Shown: positions 32,820-42,786 of the stretch, one piece after another
How positions within the stretch are numbered: position 1 is the stretch's first letter
Layout of the letters: every line of letters begins with the position of its first letter
Assembly: GCA_029532415.1 (NCBI GenBank)
Contig: JAQOTA010000060.1
Location: 2,542,001-2,606,000 of the forward strand
Reading direction: 5' to 3'
DNA: 64,000 nucleotides
From: Marasmius tenuissimus
Taxonomy: Eukaryota; Basidiomycota; Agaricomycetes; Agaricales; Marasmiaceae
Notes under the pieces: generated by a model
The model's database searches: none
The model's input: the letters and a program-made list of their open reading frames with translations, nothing else
What the model was told of the DNA's origin: nothing
Translations under genes and position numbers: made by a program

Positions 32820-34314
32820 TTGGAAAGTTCGGAACGTTCCGAGCTATGTTTGTGTGATAATCATGGACTTATATTGTGGGTAGCGTTCGCTTTCGGTCGA
32901 AGTTGGACTCGGTTCATGCCCGCTAAGCATGGGCTGCCAGTTATGCTGCTCGCAGGGTTGATATTTTGCATATCAATTCCGGACAACGGGACAGGATCTC
33001 CGAAGGCCCAAGGATTAGGATTTAGGAAAGGCCAGCGCCGTATGTACGTTTGCGTGCGGCCCCGTCTGGAAACCTTCATGCTTCCTCACTTACGCCGTCG
33101 ATAACTCTATTATCCCGGACTTTGACTATTCCTCCTTTTCCCGAAACTCCCTCGCTACCGATAGCCTCTACCAATCGCAAGCTCGTTGATGAAGATGGAT
33201 GATGAGACTGGCGCTACTCCGGAGCTGATAGTGGTTCTTGGTCGAATGAGTATACCAGATTGCCAATATCCGGCTTTCAAGCCAACGCTCTCTTCCGAAC
33301 CTTCTACATACTTCGGTGACGACGCCTCCTGTTTGGATTACCGGATGCTTAAAGCAGCATTAGAGCACCTATGAGGTGATATATGGCCCCCGAACATTCC
33401 ATCCTACTAAGTGGAACGTTCGACCCTGGGATACTTTGATGGACGTAAAGCATTGGACGCAACACTCTTCATGTCAAATCTCGTCATTCCACTGGTAGCA
33501 ACAAATACCGTGGTCAAGTAAACCTTCTAGAGACCAGGTGTTCGTCGAGGCCGTTAGCGATTTCTACCGGTCTTACATGCAGTACTACTAGAACGGATTC
33601 GGATATTCCGCCCCCAATCGACTCTCGACTTCTGATGATGTGTGGAAGTCGGCTCCAACTGTCCCGCCGCCTCCTTGATTGATCCATTCCAGCTGGCGCT
33701 CGTCTGTTCGTTGAACACCGTAACCCAATCACGATACAGGGCAGCCTGGTTGAAGGAGTTCTCTCACCCCGATATTGCCCAGGAGGCAAGTTCAGTCTAT
33801 CCATCCTTGTCCGATTCTAGGCACGTAAGGAGAAAGGACCCTCTTTGCAATCTTCTAGTTTATCCGCCAACAGGCAGAAATCGACAAGGCAGTCATCCTC
33901 GGGTTCCCCGCGGGGTAGTGCCGGTCGAGGGTCCCCAGCAGGGCTGTCGTTCCACGGAGTCGATAAAGCTCACCGGTTCGGTGATAATACTGGCGGCATC
34001 TTGCGGCGCCTACATATCGGAGTCGTCCTCGCCACACGATTCTGCATACCTCACTTTTGGTCCTTGCTGGACCCGGACAGTTGGGCCAAGATATGATAAG
34101 GCTGCGAGGCGCTACTTATACATAGTCTCCGAGACGATGGTTGTTCCTTTTCAATCGCCTCCAATATGTCCTTAAATATGTCCTTAAATCATTTCCAGCA
34201 TTCGAGGCGGGCCATACGTGTGTACATACTAGTATAAATTACTGTCCATAAGTCCAAAGGCAGACAATTTCATAACGAGGCTTCCCGTTGCATCTAAATT
34301 GTCGCCTAGCATCA
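32820..34314. other. Gene-poor stretch with short coding-like fragments
   Basis: Plus-strand pieces read like protein but are broken up: a stretch near 33050-33175 with VDNSIIPDFDYSSF, and a 62-codon frame at 33186-33374. Near 33690-33810 there is another 30-40 codon piece. They do not chain into a gene by obvious splice sites and I cannot name them. A degenerate gene or chance frames are both possible. Confidence 0.3.
34163..34189. repeat. 12-mer tandem duplication
   Basis: aatatgtcctta occurs twice in a row, followed by aat, in spacer just downstream of the DUF2306 gene stop. Confidence 0.9.
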
Positions 34315-35539
34315 CTACTGTGGCTTATATTCAACTCCAAGATTATCACCAAGACGATCTCCAACCGTTCCCATGCTTCCCGATCGCGGCATCCCCTTTT
34401 CCAGCTGTCTTTGGTATGACACTTTACGGAGTCGGGCACTTTCGCCTGGCGTAAGGTGAATGTAGATTTCGACGCTACAAATTCACCGTCCTAAGCGAAG
34501 GGGTTCTCGACTAGAGCTTGGTGGACTTACCCGACGGCGTGCAAAAATAATGCAATCCAGAGAGCGGACCCGAAACTCATCCGAAGGGAAGAGCCGATGT
34601 TCAGAGCGACAGTCCGTGTAGCCGGGACTGCGACGTGTATGGTGTCAAGCTGGCCACTAATGCAGACGGGATACAATTCCTCCAACTGCGTCGAGTTATT
34701 GTCGATCGTGAACAGGACCTCTGCACAACTCCATACCTGTAAAACCAGTGAGCTCAATCTTGTTCTCCTGCATCCCGAAATGGTAGACAACTCACAGTAG
34801 AATATTGTCCTATAGCTGAAATGATTTGAGCAATGATAATCATCACAAGTCGGAGTGTAATCATGGACGAGGCATAGAACCATGAATGAGCATCCACTTT
34901 CTATGCTGATCGATCTGGAGTTTCTTGATATTGAGCCAGGCGATGGTCGCAGAAACCAAGGTTACGGTTCCCAAAAGAAAGAGCCCTGATTGAGTAGCGA
35001 TGTCGCCCCCCATTGACCGGCGAGTTATGACGAATGCAAATGCGGTCCGACGAAGAGCAAAAATAAGGAAGCATACCCCACCAAACAAACGATGCACGGG
35101 GATGGCTTTGTACCGAATGGCGGGGACGAATTGGAAGACGGCGAGGAATCCGGCGGGAAGGACTGTACCGAGGTGAGCAAGCATTCCTATCTTGTATATT
35201 CCACGTCCTAGCCAATACGCCTCCCCAGGAACGACACCTTTGAGCATGGTCGGGGGGCGAAGGTACATGACTCGAGCGAACACAAATCCTAACATCGCAC
35301 CGCTGGGGGATGGCTGGTTAGTTCTGAGTGAAAATGAGTAGTGGCGCTACGAATCGTACCCAAAAATGAACCCTAGTTTGAGCGGGACCGTTGGGCAAAT
35401 ATTCGATGAATGCGTGATGCTAGAAGGATAACTCACAGAGTACGAAGCTGTAACCTTTCTTGAACCCTAGTGCCTGGAAGAGACGCACAAAGGCGTTAAA
35501 CCGATCCTTTGTGAAACTCTCCTGAGATATGCTGCTCAT
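34315..35539 (-). CDS. DUF2306 membrane protein
   Basis: Multi-pass membrane protein of the DUF2306 type; function unknown. Exon 1 is 35437-35539 (MSSISQESF...). A 13-nt exon (35360-35372) follows and yields WFIFG, which joins to GAMLGFVFARVMYLRPP. The large exon carries LGRGIYKIGMLAHLGTVLP, AIRYKAIPVHRLFGG, TAFAFVITRRSMGGDIATQSG and DQHRKWMLIHG; the His-containing xxHRxxG and DQHRKWM motifs are those of the family. Later exons give VWSCAEVLFTIDN, SFGSALWIALFLHAVG, VEIYIHLTPGESARLRKVSY and the stop at 34315-34317. Seven or eight hydrophobic helices are visible. Splice joins are supported because WFIFGGAML and HAVGVEIYIHL are restored. Confidence 0.85.
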
Positions 35540-37728
35540 GGTGTGATTCTTGACAGCAGTAAATGCAAACGGTGAGGAGTTTGGGGCGAGGAACTCTCCT
35601 TTTATAATACAGCTGAGCGCTGTGAGCAAACGTTGAGCAGGTAGAGTACGATTGCTCAGGGTTTGAATGAATTCCGAGTGCACGGTGGCGGCAGAACGCG
35701 CGAACCGTACCCCCGTGGTGCCGCACACTCGCGCAGTCGCACAGCTAGTAACATCGGTGAGTCCGGCCCACCTAGCCTCATGAAACAATGTATGTTTCCA
35801 GTTCAAGTTCCGGTAGATTAGGTGGGCATATTCCAGGACTCATGTACCTGAACCAGGTTGTCGAGCTGTCTGCCCCCTTCGAGCTCCTATCCTACTCGGG
35901 CGTATTCGAAGAAAAATCCACGATATCTGTTCGCGAACCATAGTTTTTAGCCTTCAGTCCATCAGGCCCCTTTCACCCTTTTGCTACCACTTGAGACCTG
36001 AGGACCTGTCCTCCGACTCTCTCATCCTGGATCTGACGAGGCCTTTAGAGTCTTGACCTGTCCCTCTGACTGTCGCTCTGACTGTCGCTCATTCTTGCCC
36101 TCGTGGAAGGGTCCTGACAGGCTGACATCTTCAGAGCTTGTCCATTGTCCGTGATATCACGCCCGCATCATGAGCCACATGAATGCGCTTATGACACCTA
36201 CGCAACACAAATCCGTAGTCGCGTCGCTCAGAAGCCTGTCGTTCGGAATGCATCCAAGCGGACTCGGGACTTGTAAAACGACAACCTAGTTATTCCAGTA
36301 TTTTGAACGACATCTGGGAAGGCCAGTATACTTGATGATAGGGATAACGGAGAATGCGGAGCAGCGCCCGCCGGCGGACGAAGATTAGAACTTTAGCCGC
36401 TGGGAGCTTCGAGGACCATACCAGACCATACTTTGAGAAGACATCAATAATTCGATCGATATTCTCAGAAGAGAAGTCCAAAGTTCTCGGGGCCTTGTTC
36501 TTCTTGCCGACGCTGATCAGTACCCAGCTTCATGAAATCCCAGGAAGCTCAGGAAATACCCGGGTTGCGCTGGGATGCTAATTGGAAGTTCTGGGATTTC
36601 CTTCCAAACAATCGCAGGTTAATTTGGTTGACCGGTATCTGGCAGACTACTCGTCAACCCCTCGACACTTTTGTGATGGCCTACGCCCCTTGCGTATGCT
36701 CCTTGTGCACACGGATCATCCAAGCTCCCGCTGTAAAGACCGACGCCACAGTCTAGACTTGTATATCGGTTCATTATACCAAAACTTGATTACTGTTCAA
36801 CGCAATACACAATTTCTGAGGTGCTGTGGGCTTGTGAAATGACGAAGGCGAATCAGGTACAAAAGCTGAAGACTTCCCGATGAGAGTTCTCAACGAAGTT
36901 GCTACTTGTTGTTACTCAGCGTTAGATCACCTAGAAGGGATCCTCAATTCCCAACAGCACGTTTTGAGCACGAGGGGGTCGCCAATAAGGCTGCTTTTGA
37001 GTCTCGTCTTGATCATCGCGACCCGGGAAACTGGGAATTCCCGTGCACTCTGCTAGTCGACGTGACAGCTAGTTAGTTCACGCACGTATGCCGATACCCT
37101 AGGGTTAGTTTGAGCACTCACGATACCAAGCTCAATGGCCCATGCTCCGTGTTCCGTACTCAGATCTCTGATATCTTTCCATGCATTTAGTCGCATGAGT
37201 TTGTACGACTTCTCGACGTATGGACAGGCTTACATCTACCCCGCAGCACTTCAACGATCGCCCCACTCGCAACCGTGTACAACTTGTTGGTGATCGTAGA
37301 AAGTACGAAAGGCGGCGTGGGGATGACTCGTGAACCTGCACGCCTCTTGTTGAGTTTTTGAATGATTTGCTTGCTCGATCGCCGCGTTTATGGATAACCG
37401 AAAGTTGTAGGTAAGGCCATCGTTATTGGTGCCATTCGGAAGTGAAGTCGGTCGGGTCCGAGATAAGGATATCCGTACTCCCTCTCAACCGCCGTCGAAC
37501 TTGAACCGAGTAAGTGATTGCCGTATACCAATTTTCTCCTCGTGTATAGCATCATCAGGTGCCTGCACGACCAAAGGGATGACGAACTATGTAGAATACT
37601 CTACAGGGTGTAGGCTGTGATGAAGATCGGTGGCTTCTCACTGTCGGTTTTGCCGGGTTTCGGGGCGGTCTGTCGAAGCACAAAACCCTGGAATCGTGGT
37701 GAACACAAGATGCTCAAGGATCAGTCAA
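35540..37728. other. Gene-poor stretch with unplaced minus-strand coding-like segments
   Basis: Nearly 2.2 kb. On the minus strand there is a run from about 37395 to 37240 (ending VIPTPPFVLSTITNKLYTVASGAIVEVLRG before a gtagat), then a DLSTEHGAWAIELG segment near 37120-37170, and a segment at about 36945-37050 containing PSFPGRDDQDETQKQPYW and ending GIEDPF. Together they look like exons of a gene I cannot identify or complete. A separate 63-codon frame lies at 36290-36481. No RNA or mobile-element features recognised. Confidence 0.3.
36064..36090. repeat. 12-mer tandem duplication
   Basis: ctctgactgtcg occurs twice in a row followed by ctc, in non-coding sequence. Confidence 0.9.
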
Positions 37729-39145
37729 CTAGAGGTGTACTTTAGGTTTCGGATTGTCTGTCGAGGCAAAGGCTATCGCCATGCTTGATGTTGTGAAAGC
37801 GCACCACAAGCGAACTACACCCCCACGAATCGTGAGTTTGAGTTAGCGGTGAAACTGATGCAACAAACTGACAGCCTTACCAATTGCCCGGCTGATTTGT
37901 TGTTCCTTCGTGAGCACCAAAACGCCAACATTTGGATGGGGTTCGCCTAGCCTCCTAGAGCGGTCCCAGAACTCTTCTTTCAAGAGGTGATAGATGATAT
38001 CATGAGGGTCATCGTCTTCTGAGCTACAGGCTATGGCCCCTCCCACCATGCGAGCAAGAGCGGTCCGTGTTATATATTCGCCTGCGCCTGATAGCATTCA
38101 CATCAGCACATCGGAAGCATAGAAGATAGAGAACTCAAATTTCACCAGAAACACTACAAGCCACAGAACGCTCCTGTGAGCTTTCAGCCCAGCATCCCGC
38201 TCCGAACACACTTGCCTTTCGCCGAAAAATTAGAAGAGTATAATCAAGCGAAGAAGAGGGACATACTTCACCCAGACGACCTGGATACTTCAACAAAATG
38301 CCACCGCTGTCACCCGGGATGTGAATACCGAGGAGAAATGGAAAGGAAAGGCAAGGCATTCCCCCACCTTGAAACACCTGCAGCTCTTGAAATCCCACAC
38401 ATAGCGACGGAGCCTACTGTATCCTGGAGCTCCGAAGCCTCAGTAACCTCCGTGACCGATTCCCCACTTTCATATTTCTCTTTCCATCGTGTCCAATTGT
38501 TTCTCGCTTTCGTGCAAACTAGAGACTCGGGTGGAACAGTGGGAATAGAGTGCCGGAGTCCGAAGGACTTCGCCCCCTCGGAAACAAGGGTCAAAGGAGG
38601 TATACGTCCGAGAGCGTCAGACTTCTGAGAGTGTTCCAAGATGATTCTTGAGAGACGAATTGGATTCTTCACGCCTGCAGTACTGGACTAAGTCAGTCAA
38701 GATCCTGGTCTCCTGAGCAAGAGGTGGAAGTTCTGCACCAGATACAGCACCAACAGATCCAAAAATGCCATTATCATCCATAATGCCTGCATCACATTCA
38801 ACCGTTCCATCCAAAGTAAGATTCGATCCAAAACCTGGTGCGCAACGCGTTGAGCGAGACACTGGATATCAAAACGCGTTTTATTTACCGGCGTTGAAGC
38901 CTTCATCATCCTCCAAGGTCATGATTGCGTGCTCAACGATATTCAATGCCGCTGTCCGGGATTGAGATTGTTTTGGATCTACTTGCGATAGGCCATTTTC
39001 GCAAGCGCTATGACAAGAGGGACGATTCAAGAGTCATTACTCCTCAGAGAGCAGTAGATACGCACAGACGAAGTGCTTTCTTGACATTCTGGTCGTTAGC
39101 TGGGTTGTGGTTGCCAGCACCTCCATGTACAGCGACGAAGGCCAT
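37729..39145 (-). CDS. Threonine aspartase / asparaginase-2 family (taspase-like)
   Basis: N-terminal nucleophile hydrolase of the isoaspartyl peptidase/asparaginase-2 superfamily, closest in layout to taspase 1. Eight short exons join in frame. The start MAFVAVHGGAGNH (39145) shows the VHGGAG strand; GFNAGFGSNLTLDGTVECDA and GAVSGVKNPI follow. The catalytic threonine is in QDTVGSVA, the point where the precursor is expected to cleave itself. Then AAGVSSGGILLKYPGRLGE, FGAGCWAE, EYITRTALARMVGGAIA, and a last exon with RLWCAFTTSSMAIAFAS, stop 37729-37731. Each junction restores a conserved motif, e.g. SG/VKNPI and S/SGG. The segment between KNPI and the threonine is long, as in taspases. The natural substrate is unknown in fungi. 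Confidence 0.88.
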
Positions 39146-39305
39146 CGATGCAAGGCGAGTGCCAGGCGATGACTGAGCGCTTACAAGAAACAATGGGCGT
39201 CTCCTCCACGTGGTAGTCACTCATGGCGCCGGCGAACAATGCAATGCAAGTCAAGCTTTCTTCTCGACCACCGTTGCAGAATCTCTAGTCCAACATCCAT
39301 TGATC
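39146..39305. promoter_or_regulatory. Divergent intergenic region taspase / SLU7
   Basis: The two start codons are 160 bp apart on opposite strands, so the promoters are shared or overlapping. No motif assignment. Confidence 0.6.
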
Positions 39306-41246
39306 ATGGCCTCGAGTTCTGGTACCAAATCTCGCTCTTATAAACTGAATTTGGCTCACATACTTGCTCTCAGCCCCCGGCAAACTATCACGGGAGGAGT
39401 TTCGACGACAAAAGGACCTCGATGCCGCTCGTAAAGCTGGAACTGCACCAGCTGCCCTTGATGAGGAGGGAAAACCCATCAATCCCCACATCCCCCGTAT
39501 GGTTCACTCGAGTCTTGCTCGCCGTATAGTACTAATTATTTCACAGAATACATCTCACAGGCTCCTTGGTATTTGGACACCGGTGCCCCGTCTCTCAGCC
39601 ATCAACGACGACCAGACGAGCAGAAGGACAAGATCGACAACTGGTATGACAGGGGAGCAGTGCAAGGCCCAGCAGCGAAGAAGTACCGCAAAGGTGCTTG
39701 CGAGAACTGTGGTGCAATGACACACAAGAAAAAGGACTGCTTGGAGCGACCACGAAAGAAGGGTGCCAAATTCACCAACAAGAATATTGCACCCGACGAG
39801 GTTGTTCAGGATGTGGCTTTGGGCTATGATGCCAAACGAGATCGATGGAACGGGTACGACGTCTCGGAGCATAGCAAGATTTACGAAGAATATTCCGCCG
39901 TTGAAGCTGCGAGGCAGAAGTTGAGGGAGGAGGAGATAGACAATCAGACGACCACAGATTTGGCAGCGGTGAGGAAGGTGGCGAAGGCAGGGAAGTCGGA
40001 GAAGAAGGACGATCCTGATTTCGGCTCGAGTGACGAGGAAGATGCTGATGAAGACAAGTACGCCGACGCCGCTGACGCAGTAGGACAAAAGTTGGACGCT
40101 AAGACACGTATAACGGTCCGAAACCTGCGTATCCGTGAAGACACAGCGAAGTACTTGCTCAATCTCGACCCGACCAGTGCCTACTACGACCCCAAAACCC
40201 GTTCCATGCGTGACGCCCCCATGAAAGATGTCGCGCCGGAGGACGTACGTTTTCCGTTACCAACATCTGTACGCTCATACTCACTAAATCTCTAGGCAAA
40301 ATTCGCCGGTGAAAACTTCTTCCGTGCCACGGGTGAGGCAACAGCTGTCCAACAACTCCAACTCTTCGCGTGGCAAGCTGCCGCTCGTGGAAATGATGTT
40401 CACCTCAATGCAAACCCTACTCAAGGAGAACTTTTTCACAAGGAATTCAAAGAGAAACGAGAGGAACTGAAGGAGACATCAAAGAGCAGTATACTGGACA
40501 AGTATGGTGGCGAGGAGTACCTGGCAAACGCACCGAAAGAACTGCGACAAGGTCAAACGGAGAACTATGTCGAGTACTCGAGAACTGGTCAGGTCATCAA
40601 AGGTCTCGAGCGTGCAAAGGCCCGTTCAAAGTATCCCGAGGATGGTAAGCAAATACAATACAACTCCCGAACGAGCTACCGACGTTCTTTTCCCTAGTCC
40701 TTGTCAACAACCACACTGCCGTTTGGGGATCATGGTATGACCCAGGGTCAGGAATGTGGGGTTATGCTTGTTGTCATTCCACGATTCACGTCTCGTACTG
40801 TGCTGGACAGGCCGGTATTGAAGCAGCAAGAGCTTCGACTGCACAGAACCTATTAGCCGGTGGGGAATCCAACACTGCAAAGGAGGCACCACCGGAACCT
40901 CTGGAAACGAACGGTGGACCGTCGAAGGCAAAGGTAGACCAGAACTACTCGAAGCAACGAGTAGGCGAGGGCGACGTGAAGCTGGATCCGCAAAAGTTGG
41001 CGCGTGCAATCAACGCAGAGAAGAAGCGAGGGAGAGGAGATGAAGAAGACGACAACAGCTTTGGGAGAAAGAAGAAGAAAGGTGTTGGTGCCAGTAGCCA
41101 TGATGTGACTGAGGAAGAGCTCGGTGCGTTTCTATGTGTCTTGAGTTTTGGGATCTTCCCAACATTTTTCTTGTGCAGAGGCATACCGAATGCAACGAAG
41201 AATGACCGACGATCCCATGGCCAACTATGTGGATAAGGAGATATAA
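39306..41246 (+). CDS. SLU7: Pre-mRNA splicing factor Slu7
   Basis: Second-step spliceosome factor that helps 3' splice-site choice, in the nucleus. Start MASSS at 39306; an early intron (GTACC donor) joins to [21 protein letters not shown]. Landmarks: [15 protein letters not shown] (joined over an intron), then DQKDKI-like NWYDRG, a CCHC zinc knuckle [14 protein letters not shown] (C-x2-C-x4-H-x4-C), [66 protein letters not shown], and [23 protein letters not shown]. The last exon is [25 protein letters not shown] at 41244-41246. Lys-rich segments are likely nuclear localisation signals. Length about 560 residues, usual for the family. There are no breaks. Confidence 0.95.
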
Positions 41247-41427
41247 TCATGGTCATGTTTTCTAACCAGACTGTATTTTTACGACTCAGTAACACTGTAC
41301 CGCATACCTTCGGACATAATTAGGTTCGTGTGCCTTTGTGAGCTTAGTGGGAGAAAATATGTGGACGTTGGTCATTATGATAATTTTTTCCATTAAAATG
41401 TAATAAGGTATCGGATAGTTTTCAGCT

Positions 41428-42681
41428 CTAACGCTTGACCCAAGTATACTGCAAAGGACTGGGTGAGCTCTCGAAACGGTGAAATTGATCTGGAAACGAA
41501 CCCTCTTGCGTGCTTTGGCCATACCAGTCTTCTTCCTCTCCACCATACGGGGATCACGTCTCAACAATTTAGCTAAAAAGAACAATCAGCAACCGGTAGA
41601 ATAGCATATCGTCTGGTATCATACCTCGCTTCAGAACTGATCCTGTCTCTGGCTCATGAGCAAAAACTCCCTTTGCAATACCGTGCGCAACTGCACCAGA
41701 TTGCCCAGTAGTTCCTCCGCCTCGGACGAGGGTGAAAACATTGTATTTTCCCAGTACACCTGCAACTTTGAGTGGTCGAACTATACGTTCCCGGTCGTGA
41801 GGTTGAGGGAAGTATTCCGAAATGGGGAGGTTGTTGACGAGGATGGTGGAGGCAGTTACAGTGACGGATGGTCGGCTCTCGGTGGTGTTTTCGGTAAGGA
41901 GCTGCCAGGGGGTGGTACGAGCAGTCGGCTCAGTTACTGCAGGCTGGATGGCAGCTCTAGACGGCGGAGCCTGAGTTTTGACTGGAATCATCCAAACTCT
42001 GGCCGCACTAGTCTTTCTCTTTCCGACAGTGTAGGACCGACCATGCTGGTCAAGGATGACCGGCTTCCGTTCTCCACGCGTGAGATAGGACTCCTTCTTT
42101 CCGCTTTCGAACATTCCCAGAACACTGTCAATCATTGTTGCCAGGTCATGGTAGCCAGCGGTAGTGGCAATTCGAAGGTACTGGTTAAGCTCGTTGAGCA
42201 GTACAGTGACCTTGCGATACCGCGAAGTTGTCATTTTCGTGTCGAATTCTTGAGACATCTCCTCTGCTGTCTTCCATACGGGAGGCATGGGCTTGAGACT
42301 CTCGCGTGCGAACTCGGGAAGGGGAAGGAGCTGGAGAGTCTTGAGAGTCCCGCGCGTTTTCGAGATGGCATTCTGGAGTTCAATCAATGAATCGTGATAT
42401 GTTGCACGACCAGTGTAGAAGCTGGGTGACTCTGGCTTTGTTTTCAGAACAGCCTCCGAGTCCTCCCTTTGCCCAGAGAAACGTCCTTCCTCGGGGTCTT
42501 CCTCGTTCTCGTCCTGTCTCCTCCGGTTCCTTCCACCACGCGCGCGTTGTTGAGCATAGTTGAGTTGGGCTGTCGGAGCAAATGCCTGTCTATGAGCGTA
42601 GCGTTGTAGAGTAGAAGAGACGCAGGCAGGGCGTCGAAGAGCTGTCTGCCGCTGCAGCGCCTGCCATCGCAGAAGGTTCAT
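41428..42681 (-). CDS. MRPS9: Mitochondrial ribosomal protein uS9m
   Basis: Small-subunit mitochondrial ribosomal protein. The 42681 ATG begins a basic, acid-free presequence (MNLLRWQALQRQTALRR) typical for matrix import. A fungal N-terminal extension follows, with KPMPPVWKTAEEMSQEF and a helical region, and then the S9 domain: VGKRKTSAARVWM, ILVNNLPISEYFP, RGGGTTGQSGAVAHGIAKGV. The second exon gives LLRRDPRMVERKKTGMAKARKR, and a third, tiny exon YTWVKR ends in the universal Arg C terminus that reaches the ribosomal P site (TAG 41428-41430). Without the last splice the frame runs on into unrelated sequence. It is divergent from the CASP gene with only 105 bp between. Confidence 0.93.
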
Positions 42682-42786
42682 GGAAGAAATATTTCAGTCA
42701 CGTGCAACACACGTCTCTTAGAAGCGTCAAGCTATGGGCGTCTATGTAATCCAGCCTCTCAACATTACAGCCCATTACAGACGACC
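42682..42786. promoter_or_regulatory. Compact bidirectional promoter MRPS9 / CASP
   Basis: Only 105 bp separate the two divergent start codons, including both 5' leaders. This is the shortest divergent spacer in the window. Confidence 0.7.

Noticed and set aside
33642..34175. 177-codon plus-strand frame
   Set aside because: Residue pattern is irregular, with no motifs; parallel frames on both strands are equally open.
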